DNA from: Rhodoblastus sp963727035
GTDB taxonomy: Bacteria; Pseudomonadota; Alphaproteobacteria; Rhizobiales; Beijerinckiaceae
Assembly (NCBI GenBank): GCA_963727035.1
Contig: CAVSEY010000029.1
Span: 271,378-335,377 of the forward strand
DNA: 64,000 nt
Direction of reading: 5' to 3'
Made by a program: the position numbers and the translations under genes. Under the pieces are notes generated by a model. That model made no database searches and was not told where the DNA came from. It saw nothing but the letters and a program-made list of their open reading frames with translations. Below are positions 19,111 to 26,281 of this stretch, one piece after another (positions within the stretch are counted from its first letter, which is position 1; every line of letters starts with the position of its first letter).

Positions 19111-20511
19111 ATGCCTCGCAGAGAATCCTCGGCCCCGGCCCCACCAAAAGATTGCCGAAAAGGGCGCCGCGCGCTATCGAAAGCCATGGTGCAGATCAAG
19201 TCCCATCCGCCGGTGGCTTTCGTCAACGCCCGCCTGATCGATCCCGAAAGCGGGGCCGAGACGCGCGGCGGCGTTCTGGTCGACGAGGGGCGGATCAAGG
19301 ATTTCGGCGCGGGCGTCACCGGCGGCGCGCTGCCCGCCGAGGTCGCGCTGATCGAATGCGGCGGCGATGTCGTCTGTCCCGGCCTGATCGACCTGCGCGC
19401 CTTTGTCGGCGAGCCGGGCGCCGAACATCGCGAAACCATCGCCACCGCCACCGCCGCCGCCGCGGCCGGCGGCGTCACCACTCTGGTCGCCAGTCCCGAA
19501 ACCCATCCTCCGGTCGACGACCCCGCCGTGGTCGATTTCCTGAAACGCCGCGCGCGCGATCACGGCCGGGTGCGCGTGCTGCCCAGCGCCGCGATCTCCA
19601 AGGCGCTGGAGGGCCAGGAAATCTCGGAATTCGGCCTGTTGCGCGAGGCCGGCGCGGTGGCCTTCACCGACGGCTCGCGCTCGATCCGCAACAGCCAGAC
19701 CCTGCGCCGCGCCATGACTTACGCGCGGGATTTCGACGCGCTGATCGTGCATTTCCCCGAAGACCGCGACCTCGCCGGCTCGGGCGTGATGAACGCCGGC
19801 GAACTGGCGACAAGGCTCGGCCTGTCCGGCGTGCCGCGCGAGGCCGAGGCGATTGCGCTCGACCGCGACATCCGTCTGGCGCGCATGACCGGCGCGCGCT
19901 ATTGCGCCGCGCCGATTTCCACCACCCTGGCGCTCGACGTCATCGCCAAGGCCAAGGCGGAAGGTCTCGACGTTTCCTGCGGCGTCACCATCAACCATCT
20001 GACGCTGAACGAGAACGACATCGGCTCCTACCGCACCTTCCTGAAACTCAAGCCGCCGCTGCGGCGCGAGGAGGAGCGGCTGGCTCTGGTCGAGGCGGTC
20101 GCCAGCGGCCTGATCGACGTGATTTTCTCCGACCATAATCCGCAGGATGTCGAGACCAAGCGCCTGCCCTTCGGCGAGGCCGATTTCGGCGCCGTGGGCC
20201 TGGAAACCCTGCTCGCCGCAGGGCTGCGGCTGGTTCACGCCGGCCATCTGCCGCTGGCCAATCTGCTGCGCGCCATGACCACCTGTCCCGCCGATATCTT
20301 GCGGCTGGAGCAGGGGCGGCTGAAACGCGGCGCGCCGGCCGATCTGATCCGCTTCGACCCCGACGAGCCCTTCGTGCTCAACAAGGACGACCTGCGCTCG
20401 CGCTGCAAGAACACGCCCTTCGACGAGGCGAAATTGCAGGGCGTGGTCAAGGCGACCATGGTCGCCGGCAAGGTCGTCTATCGCGTCGCCGCGCCGATGG
20501 AGCGCGCATGA
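19111..20511 (+). CDS. pyrC: Dihydroorotase-like PyrC, lacking the HxH metal motif
   Basis: A 466-residue amidohydrolase-fold protein of the class I dihydroorotase group. The N-terminal beta-sandwich, GGDVVCPGLIDLR and the catalytic-type FSDHNPQD loop are present. However, the usual D-x-H-x-H after PGLID is replaced by DLRAFVGEPG, and the position of the carboxylated lysine is not evident. This is the pattern of the non-catalytic dihydroorotase homologues that support aspartate transcarbamoylase in many proteobacteria. A very good AAGGAGG site precedes the ATG at 19111; a shorter start at 19186 (MVQIKS) would give the usual N-terminus. Overlaps plsY by four bases. No pyrB is adjacent. Confidence 0.82.
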   Translation: MPRRESSAPAPPKDCRKGRRALSKAMVQIKSHPPVAFVNARLIDPESGAETRGGVLVDEGRIKDFGAGVTGGALPAEVALIECGGDVVCPGLIDLRAFVGEPGAEHRETIATATAAAAAGGVTTLVASPETHPPVDDPAVVDFLKRRARDHGRVRVLPSAAISKALEGQEISEFGLLREAGAVAFTDGSRSIRNSQTLRRAMTYARDFDALIVHFPEDRDLAGSGVMNAGELATRLGLSGVPREAEAIALDRDIRLARMTGARYCAAPISTTLALDVIAKAKAEGLDVSCGVTINHLTLNENDIGSYRTFLKLKPPLRREEERLALVEAVASGLIDVIFSDHNPQDVETKRLPFGEADFGAVGLETLLAAGLRLVHAGHLPLANLLRAMTTCPADILRLEQGRLKRGAPADLIRFDPDEPFVLNKDDLRSRCKNTPFDEAKLQGVVKATMVAGKVVYRVAAPMERA

Positions 20512-21101
20512 TCGCGCTTCCGCTTCTTCTCGCCTCCGTCGCCTTCGGCTATGCGCTCGGCTCGATTCCCTTCGGCCTGCTGCTGACCAAAGCGGCGGGG
20601 CTGGGCGACGTGCGCGCGATCGGCTCCGGCAATATCGGCGCGACCAATGTGCTGCGCGCCGGGCGCAAGGACATCGCCGCCGCAACTTTGCTGCTCGACG
20701 CGCTGAAGGGGACGGCGGCGGTGCTGGTCATGGCCCGTTTCGCGCCCGGGGCGGGGGCCATTGCGGGTTTTGCCGCCTTCCTCGGCCATATTTTCCCGGT
20801 CTGGCTGAATTTCAAGGGCGGCAAGGGCGTCGCGACCTTTTTGGGCTGCCTGTTCGGCTTCGCCTGGCCGGCAGGCCTCGCCTTCATCGCGATCTGGCTC
20901 TCGGTCGCGTTCCTGTCGCGCACTTCGTCGCTGTCGGCGCTGGTCGCCAGCGCCTTGTCGCCCATCGTGCTGTGGCTTCTCGGCCTGCCCGCTGACGCCG
21001 CGCTGCTTGCGGTCATGACCGTGATCCTGTGGCTCAAGCACAAGGACAATATCGCCCGGCTGCGCGCGGGGACCGAGGGCAAGATCGGACAGAAGAAATG
21101 A
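20508..21101 (+). CDS. plsY: Glycerol-3-phosphate acyltransferase PlsY
   Basis: A 197-residue integral membrane acyltransferase that uses acyl phosphate to make lysophosphatidic acid, the first committed step of phospholipid synthesis. The three active-site loops are recognisable: GSIPFGLLL near residue 15, GSGNIGATNVLRAG at about 41-54, and FKGGKGVATFLG at about 103-114. Five hydrophobic segments fit the known topology. It overlaps both pyrC and dprA by four bases, an order common in Rhizobiales. Confidence 0.96.
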   Translation: MIALPLLLASVAFGYALGSIPFGLLLTKAAGLGDVRAIGSGNIGATNVLRAGRKDIAAATLLLDALKGTAAVLVMARFAPGAGAIAGFAAFLGHIFPVWLNFKGGKGVATFLGCLFGFAWPAGLAFIAIWLSVAFLSRTSSLSALVASALSPIVLWLLGLPADAALLAVMTVILWLKHKDNIARLRAGTEGKIGQKK

Positions 21102-22357
21102 AGGCGAGGCGGCTCGCCGACGAGGAAAAGCTCGACTGGCTGCAACTCATCCGGTGCGAGAATATCGGCCCTCGCACCTTCCGCGCCCTCATGCGGCGCT
21201 ATGGCGACGCCGGCGCGGCCCTGCGGGCGCTTCCCGACCTGATTCGCCAGGGCAGGGGCCGTCCAGTGAAGCTCGCCTCGCGCGAAAGCGCCTTGCGCGA
21301 ATGGGAGCAGGCGCAAAAGTTTTCCGCGCGGTTCGTCGCTTTGCCCGAACCCGATTATCCGCCAGGCCTGCGCGCCATCGATTCGCCCCCGCCGCTGATC
21401 GCCGTTCGCGGCGACATGGAGCTCTTGCGCAAGCCGATGGTGGCGCTGGTCGGCTCGCGCAATGCGTCCGCCGCGGGCCTCGCCATGACCGAAAGGCTCG
21501 CTTTGGGCTTGGGCGTGGCGGGCTATGTCGTGGTTTCCGGCCTTGCGCGCGGCATCGACGGCGCGGCGCATAAGGCTTCACTCGCGAGCGGCGCCGTCGG
21601 CGTGCTGGCGGGCGGGCTCGACCGGCCCTATCCGCCGGAAAATCTGGCCTTGCTGGAGCAGATGGCCGAGCGCGGCGCGGTGATCGCGGAAATGCCTTTC
21701 GGCTACGAGCCGCGCGGCCGCGATTTCCCTCGCCGCAACCGCATCGTTTCCGGCCTGTCGCTGGCGACGGTGGTGGTCGAGGCGGCGCGGCGCTCGGGCT
21801 CGCTGATCACCGCGCGTTTTGCCCAGGAGCAGGGCCGCGAGGTTTTCGCCGTGCCCGGCTCGCCGCTCGATCCACGCGCGGAAGGAACCAACGACCTGAT
21901 TCGCGACGGCGCGCTGCTCTGCGCGCGCGCGCAGGACGTCATCGACGCGGTCGCGCCTTTGGCCGCGCGCGGCGCCACGGGTTACGACTTGCTGTTCGAG
22001 CCGGAGCCCGCGCCCTATGACGGGAAGCTGTGGGAGGAATGGGACTGGGCGGAAGCCCGAGAACCAGTCGCCCATGCACCGGTCGCCCAAAAGCCAGTCG
22101 GCCACGCGCCGGTCGCGCCTTCCGCCGTCGAGGACGAGCATGTCGCGTCGGACGAGCCTCGTTCGCCCGAAACAGGAGATGAGGAAGGCGCGCGGGAAAA
22201 AATCATGCGCCTGCTCGGGCCGGCGCCGGTCGCCGTGGATGATCTCGCCCGCGCCTGCGACCGTTCGATCGGGGACATAAGGTTCGCGTTGCAGGAGCTG
22301 GAGATCGAGGGCCGGATCGAGCGCCAGGGCGGCGACCGCGTGGCGCTGATCGGGTGA
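21098..22357 (+). CDS. dprA: DNA-processing protein DprA
   Basis: A 419-residue DprA/Smf protein that loads RecA on incoming single-stranded DNA during transformation. An N-terminal helix-hairpin-helix-like region (LQLIRCENIGPRTFRALM) precedes the Rossmann-like domain with VALVGSRNASAAGL, SGLARGIDGAAHKASL and GGLDRPYPPENL. A variable linker with repeated GHAPVA-like words covers about residues 322-350, and a DML1-type winged helix (about 365-418) ends the protein. It is the last gene of the pyrC-plsY-dprA unit and abuts a convergent gene with no gap. Confidence 0.95.
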   Translation: MKARRLADEEKLDWLQLIRCENIGPRTFRALMRRYGDAGAALRALPDLIRQGRGRPVKLASRESALREWEQAQKFSARFVALPEPDYPPGLRAIDSPPPLIAVRGDMELLRKPMVALVGSRNASAAGLAMTERLALGLGVAGYVVVSGLARGIDGAAHKASLASGAVGVLAGGLDRPYPPENLALLEQMAERGAVIAEMPFGYEPRGRDFPRRNRIVSGLSLATVVVEAARRSGSLITARFAQEQGREVFAVPGSPLDPRAEGTNDLIRDGALLCARAQDVIDAVAPLAARGATGYDLLFEPEPAPYDGKLWEEWDWAEAREPVAHAPVAQKPVGHAPVAPSAVEDEHVASDEPRSPETGDEEGAREKIMRLLGPAPVAVDDLARACDRSIGDIRFALQELEIEGRIERQGGDRVALIG

Positions 22358-22666
22358 TCAGGCGCCTTCGTCGAGGCCCTCGCCGTGTCGCGCCTGCAAT
22401 TCTGCTTCGACATGGGCCATGTCGAGCAGGTAATTGAGGAGGTCGAGCCTGGCCTCGCGCGCCATCGCAGCGAGGGACGCGACCATTTCGGCGATATAGC
22501 GGGCGGTTTCTTCCGTGGAAACGGCCGGGGACAGGGCGTCCTCCTCCTCGACGTCGCCATCGCCATAGAAGAAATCTTCTACCGCCGCGTCCTCGGCGGG
22601 ATTTTCGGGCGAATATCGCGTCGCGCCGGATTCTGCGGATGTTGTTTGCTTCGAGCTTTTCGCCAT
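22358..22666 (-). CDS. Conserved hypothetical protein
   Basis: A 102-residue protein with a polar, acidic N-terminal half (ENPAEDAAVEDFFYGDGD) and a helical C-terminal half (TARYIAEMVASLAAMAREAR, LDLLNYLLDMAHVEAEL). I start at the ATG at 22666 (MAKSSKQTT), not at the longer frame to 22762, whose extra residues look non-coding. The stop codon lies directly beside that of dprA on the opposite strand. The C-terminal helix pair resembles small conserved alphaproteobacterial proteins of unknown role; I do not recognise a family name. Confidence 0.65.
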   Translation of the reverse strand: MAKSSKQTTSAESGATRYSPENPAEDAAVEDFFYGDGDVEEEDALSPAVSTEETARYIAEMVASLAAMAREARLDLLNYLLDMAHVEAELQARHGEGLDEGA

Positions 22667-22921
22667 GGGGTTTCTGGGACCTTCACATCCTGCGCCTCCA
22701 ACGCCCAGCGGATGGCGCAACATGGAGAAAGCTAGCCTCCAAGCCATCCGAATGGCAACCAAAAGTTGCGACCGCGCGTGACGATTCCTGCCGCCGCCGG
22801 TCCATCGGCCCGCGGGCCGTTCATTGAGGAGAAAGGCGATGAGGCAACCGCCAAATCAGCGCATGTGCGCCCGATGCTTATACTGGGCGAGAACACCTTC
22901 GCTGTCCGCCAATTCGGCGTC

Positions 22922-23410
22922 TCATCCGAGCCAATTGAGACGGTCCAGCGCGCCTTGCAGGATATAGGCCGCCGCCATCCGGTCCACAACTTCCGCGCGT
23001 GTTTTACGCGAGACGTCCTGGGCGATCAGTTCGCGGGTGACCGCGGCGGTCGAGAGCCGCTCGTCCCAGAACACGAAAGGACGCCGCGCCAAGGGCGCGA
23101 CTTGCCTGACAAAGGCGCGGGTCGATTGCGCGCGTGGGCCTTCCGTGCCGTCCATGTTGAGCGGCAGGCCGATCACGAAAGCGGCAACCCCGTGGTTGTC
23201 GGCGAGCGCCAGCATTTTTTGGACATCCGGCGTAAATTTGACCCGCCGGATGGTCTCCAGCGGCGTCGCGAGGCGTCGCTCGACATCGGACAAGGCGAGG
23301 CCGATGGTTTTCGTGCCCAGGTCGATCCCCATCAGCCTGTCGTTGCGGCGCAAAAGGCCGGCGAGCTCTTCCAGAATCGTGACAGCGGTGAATTTCGGCG
23401 TTTCGGTCAT
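22922..23410 (-). CDS. ruvX: RuvX/YqgF pre-16S rRNA nuclease, putative Holliday junction resolvase
   Basis: A 162-residue RNase H-fold protein. The signature MGIDLGTKTIGLALSD at residues 27-42 contains the first catalytic aspartate. VIGLPLNMDGTEGPRA, VFWDERLST and a C-terminal aspartate in VDRMAAAYILQGAL supply the remaining active-site segments. In E. coli YqgF matures 16S rRNA. The N-terminus has about 25 extra residues compared with short family members. The 255 bases between this gene and the small hypothetical gene downstream hold nothing I can identify. Confidence 0.93.
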   Translation of the reverse strand: MTETPKFTAVTILEELAGLLRRNDRLMGIDLGTKTIGLALSDVERRLATPLETIRRVKFTPDVQKMLALADNHGVAAFVIGLPLNMDGTEGPRAQSTRAFVRQVAPLARRPFVFWDERLSTAAVTRELIAQDVSRKTRAEVVDRMAAAYILQGALDRLNWLG

Positions 23411-23480
23411 GCCTTCCGGCTAACATGCGCCGGGACTTCACGCCAGTTGCGCACGCATGCCGGCGGCGAGGAAATGCGCG

Positions 23481-23915
23481 CTAGCTGCTCTGCTGTTCCT
23501 GAGGCTTTTTCGCGGCGTCGGAAATCAGGGACCAGCCCGAAAAGGCCTTCCTGCCCTCCTTGAAGCCATTCTTTTCGAAATGCTCCTGGGCGGAGTCGCA
23601 TTTCTTATTGCGAATGGCCTCGGCGACGTCAGGGTAGGTCTTGAGATACCAATCCGCGTCCACTTTCATCGGGCGCGGAAGCCGGTCTTCAAAATAACCC
23701 GAATTGAGATAATGTTCGCGCGCCGAAGCGAATTTTCCCTGCCTGAACGCGACGCGAACGTCGCTGTTGAATTCCAGATACCATTTTTCGTCGACTTCAA
23801 CCAATTCCAGCAAGTCGCGGAGCGCCGCCCGCAGCCGATTTTCGTCGATCCTGATGAAACGGCTGTTTGCATCGCGGACGTCGCTACACAGATAACCGTA
23901 TGAGATCAAGCTCAC
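23481..23915 (-). CDS. Hypothetical protein with two WYL-PDV-HY repeats
   Basis: A 144-residue protein whose centre consists of two related units: VDEKWYLEFNSDVRVAF...HYLNSGYFEDR at about 39-80 and VDADWYLKTYPDVAEAI...HFEKNGFKEGR at about 84-122. This W/YL-x2-PDV-x-A ... HY/F-x3-G-x2-EGR pattern is common next to glycosyltransferases and in repeat-rich secreted proteins, where its function is unknown. No signal peptide is obvious. Base composition is lower in GC than the neighbours. It lies between ruvX and the first copy of the duplicated ftsK end. Confidence 0.7.
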   Translation of the reverse strand: MSLISYGYLCSDVRDANSRFIRIDENRLRAALRDLLELVEVDEKWYLEFNSDVRVAFRQGKFASAREHYLNSGYFEDRLPRPMKVDADWYLKTYPDVAEAIRNKKCDSAQEHFEKNGFKEGRKAFSGWSLISDAAKKPQEQQSS

Positions 23916-24052
23916 GATGCATTCTCCGCAGTATTGTCGGCACGAACTGAAGCATGGATTGCCAAAGGGCTGCCCGCCCCCCCATGCAAGCTGCAGCTTA
24001 GGTCATGCATGTTGCGAGTTCAAGTAGCGCCGCCTGTCGTCATGGCGCGATT

Positions 24053-24198
24053 GGGGAATGTCACTCCCCATCAAACGCTCCCCGGTCGATGCCGCCGCCG
24101 ACCAAAATCTGGCGTTTTCCGGCATGGTTGGCGGGGCCGACGACGCCTTCCTTCTCCATGCGCTCGACGAGGCTGGCGGCCTTGTTGTAGCCGATCGA
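24053..24198 (-). repeat. Displaced duplicate of the ftsK 3' end (direct repeat A)
   Basis: This 146-base segment matches 26136-26281 at about 92 % (12 mismatches, no gaps). It encodes the last ~45 residues of FtsK (IGYNKAASLVERMEKEGVVG onward) with the stop codon at 24061-24063, plus eight bases beyond. All ten coding differences from copy B are synonymous; a central stretch of about 75 bases is identical. The upstream ftsK body is missing, so it is a detached gene end. Copies A and B bracket vapBC and the HNH gene. Confidence 0.9.
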
Positions 24199-24249
24199 AA
24201 AGGCCTGATCATGATTTTTCCGCCTCCGGCGCTGCGAGACGCTTCTTGA

Positions 24250-24276
24250 TCTAGATTAGCGCTTGGATTATCTAGA
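24250..24276. promoter_or_regulatory. Imperfect palindrome at the vapBC promoter
   Basis: The arms TCTAGATTA and TTATCTAGA flank nine bases and differ from perfect symmetry at one position. The site is 22 bases before the vapB start codon and overlaps a plausible -10 element. VapB antitoxins of this kind repress their own operon by binding such palindromes, so this is the likely operator. Confidence 0.55.
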
Positions 24277-24298
24277 CATGGAAACAGCGAGGGCCAAA

Positions 24299-24541
24299 AT
24301 GCCATTCCATGTCCGCGATGCGGCGACCGACAAAGCGGTGCGAGAACTCGCCGCCCGAACCGGCCTCAGCCTGACTGACGCCATCCGGCGAGCGGCGGAA
24401 AATGAATTGAACCGCCTCAACCGCAAGAAACGTCCGCTCGCCGAGCGCGTCCGCGACATTCAGGCGCGGGCGCGGGCCTACGAGCCGACGGGCCTTGCCG
24501 CCGACAAGGCGTTCTATGACGAATTTTCCGGCGACATCTGA
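24299..24541 (+). CDS. vapB: VapB-type antitoxin (Rv0623-like)
   Basis: An 80-residue antitoxin. The N-terminus FHVRDAATDKAVRELAARTG followed by LSLTDAIRRAAENEL is the Rv0623-type ribbon-helix-helix domain, and the C-terminal tail (about 50-80) would wrap the toxin. I chose the ATG at 24299 because GAGGG stands eight bases upstream and because family members begin with this sequence; ATGs at 24278 and 24263 are possible. The stop overlaps the vapC start codon by one base. It is on a 2-kb insert between duplicated ftsK ends. Confidence 0.85.
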   Translation: MPFHVRDAATDKAVRELAARTGLSLTDAIRRAAENELNRLNRKKRPLAERVRDIQARARAYEPTGLAADKAFYDEFSGDI

Positions 24542-24942
24542 TGTATGTCGACGCCTCGGCGATCGTCGCCATCATCGCAGCGGAGCCGGAATCCGACAGG
24601 TTGCTCAAGATCCTGGACGCCGCCGAAACCGAACGGATCACCGCGCCTGTCGCCATTTTCGAAGCGATTGCGGGCATCGCCAGAATTCGCGCCTGTCCGC
24701 TGATGGACGCACAGGCGCTGGTGCGGGATTTTCTCCGCGAGGCGGAAATCCGGGTGGTCCCAATCGACGACGCCCACGGCGAACTGGCCGTGATCGCCCT
24801 GGAGCGTTTCGGCAAAGGCCGCCACAAGGCGGCGCTGAACATGGGGGATTGCTTCGGCTACGCCGTGGCCAAGGCGGCGAATGCGCCGATTCTTTTTATC
24901 GGCGAGGATTTTTCGAGGACGGATTTGGTGGCGGCTGGGTGA
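24541..24942 (+). CDS. vapC: VapC-type PIN-domain toxin
   Basis: A 133-residue PIN-domain ribonuclease. The four acidic residues that hold the catalytic magnesium are in place: D4 (YVDASA), E41 (IFEAIAG), D103 (MGDCFGYA) and D123 (GEDFSRTD). VapC toxins cleave tRNA or rRNA when free of VapB; the target here is unknown. It begins in the vapB stop codon (TGATG) and so is translationally coupled. The full set of catalytic residues suggests an active toxin. Confidence 0.88.
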   Translation: MYVDASAIVAIIAAEPESDRLLKILDAAETERITAPVAIFEAIAGIARIRACPLMDAQALVRDFLREAEIRVVPIDDAHGELAVIALERFGKGRHKAALNMGDCFGYAVAKAANAPILFIGEDFSRTDLVAAG

Positions 24943-25086
24943 TTGGTGTGATGATTTTGATAGAATGTCGAGGTTACGTTTCGACAAATCCCAGCAAGGT
25001 TTTTCCTGCCTTGCGTCCTTGTCTGAGCCCTGCTTGAATGCCCGCTTATTTCCAAGAGTTGTTATGCACTGAAGCTGGATCGCAAC

Positions 25087-25965
25087 ATGTTCGAATTAAA
25101 GACGCTTACCGATTATTCGGACGAATCTTTGATCGCGGAAATTCGGCGTGTTGCATCTGAGTTCAGGGGGGCGCGACTGACTCGACAGGAGTTCGACAAA
25201 CGCTCGCGGGTTGGTTCGACCACGCTGACCAGACGTTTTGGTTCATGGTCCAATGCTTTGGACCGGGCTGAGATCAGTGCCGAGCTCGCGCCACGCGTTA
25301 AACCACAAGTGACGCGCGCTCAAGTTCTGGCGGAAATCCACGCTTACACGAATGAGACTGGCACAACTCCAACACTTGAGGAAATTGCGGAACGCCTTGA
25401 CGTGCACAGGTCAACGATATTGCATAAATTCGGTAGATGGCCGACTCTACTTAAGGAATTAGATTTGCAGCCGGTTCCGATGGGACGGCGATATACAGAC
25501 GAAGAGTGTTTCGAAAACATCGTCGAACTCTGGACGCATTATGGACGACAACCTCGTTTCCACGAATTGAATGCGCCCCCGTCGCGGGTTGGCTCGAAGG
25601 CGTATGTGCTCAGGTGGGGAGGATGGCGAGCCGCGCTCGGTGCATTCATTAATTACATCAATGACGCTCCGTCCTTGTCCACTGACGAAACGCCCCGCGC
25701 TCTTGCGCCCGCTTCAATCTCTACTCCGCTCGCATCCAGCTCTGAGCCGCGAAGTTTGAGCCTCGCATTGCGTTACAAGGTTCTGGCCCGAGACAGGTTC
25801 CGTTGCCAAATATGCGGACGGTCACCCGCTAAAGACATCGGCGTCGAACTACATGTTGACCATATCATCCCGTGGTCGAAAGGAGGCAAAAATACTGAAG
25901 AAAACCTTAGAGCATTATGCTTTGATTGTAACCTCGGCAAAGGAGAGAAATGCGAGGTCGTTTAG
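25087..25965 (+). CDS. HNH endonuclease with homing-endonuclease-associated repeats
   Basis: A 292-residue protein. Three related helical units at about 11-62, 75-124 and 138-187 share the pattern (E/T)-x-R/E-F ... S-T-x-x-x-x-F-G-x-W-x-x-A/L-L and match the HNH-associated DNA-binding repeats (HNH_repeat) of homing endonucleases. A Ser/Pro linker leads to an HNH nuclease domain at about 225-290 with zinc pairs C240/C243 and C278/C281 and the catalytic stretch HVDHIIPWSKGG, N273. All key residues are present. Base and codon use is clearly less GC-rich than in neighbours, implying transfer. Neither intron nor intein is near. The target is unknown; the flanking ftsK ends are a candidate. Confidence 0.85.
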   Translation: MFELKTLTDYSDESLIAEIRRVASEFRGARLTRQEFDKRSRVGSTTLTRRFGSWSNALDRAEISAELAPRVKPQVTRAQVLAEIHAYTNETGTTPTLEEIAERLDVHRSTILHKFGRWPTLLKELDLQPVPMGRRYTDEECFENIVELWTHYGRQPRFHELNAPPSRVGSKAYVLRWGGWRAALGAFINYINDAPSLSTDETPRALAPASISTPLASSSEPRSLSLALRYKVLARDRFRCQICGRSPAKDIGVELHVDHIIPWSKGGKNTEENLRALCFDCNLGKGEKCEVV

Positions 25966-26053
25966 CGGATTGCCGCTGGCGCAAAAAACGCGCCGTTGTT
26001 TAGTGTGCACTCGTTGTCGTGTCTCCACATTCGTTCCGAATCTCCTCCTTTTG

Positions 26054-26136
26054 CGTCATTGCGAGCGAAGCGAAGCAATCCATGCAGCCTTTCAACTGGT
26101 CGACAGGTGGATTGCTTCGCTTCGCTCGCAATGACG
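26054..26136. repeat. Palindromic intergenic repeat, copy 2
   Basis: This copy is nearly a perfect palindrome: CGTCATTGCGAGCGAAGCGA leads in, and TCGCTTCGCTCGCAATGACG leads out, with AGCAATCCA and TGGATTGCT inside and a loop of about 25 bases. It sits just inside the right border of the vapBC-HNH insert and touches direct repeat B. See copies at 16957-17041 and 58045-58143. Confidence 0.9.
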
Positions 26137-26281
26137 GGGACTCTCACTCCCCGTCGAAGGCCCCCCGGTCGATGCCGCCCCCCACCAAAATCTGGCGTTT
26201 TCCGGCATGGTTGGCGGGGCCGACGACGCCTTCCTTCTCCATGCGCTCGACCAGACTCGCCGCCTTGTTGTAGCCGATCGA
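26136..26281 (-). repeat. Functional ftsK 3' end (direct repeat B)
   Basis: This is the copy continuous with the ftsK reading frame; its stop codon is at 26144-26146. It pairs with repeat A (24053-24198). The encoded FtsK tail is identical in both copies, ending GGGIDRGAFDGE. Just beyond the stop both copies carry a GGGGA/TCCCC mini-hairpin, so the duplication extends slightly past the gene. Confidence 0.9.
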
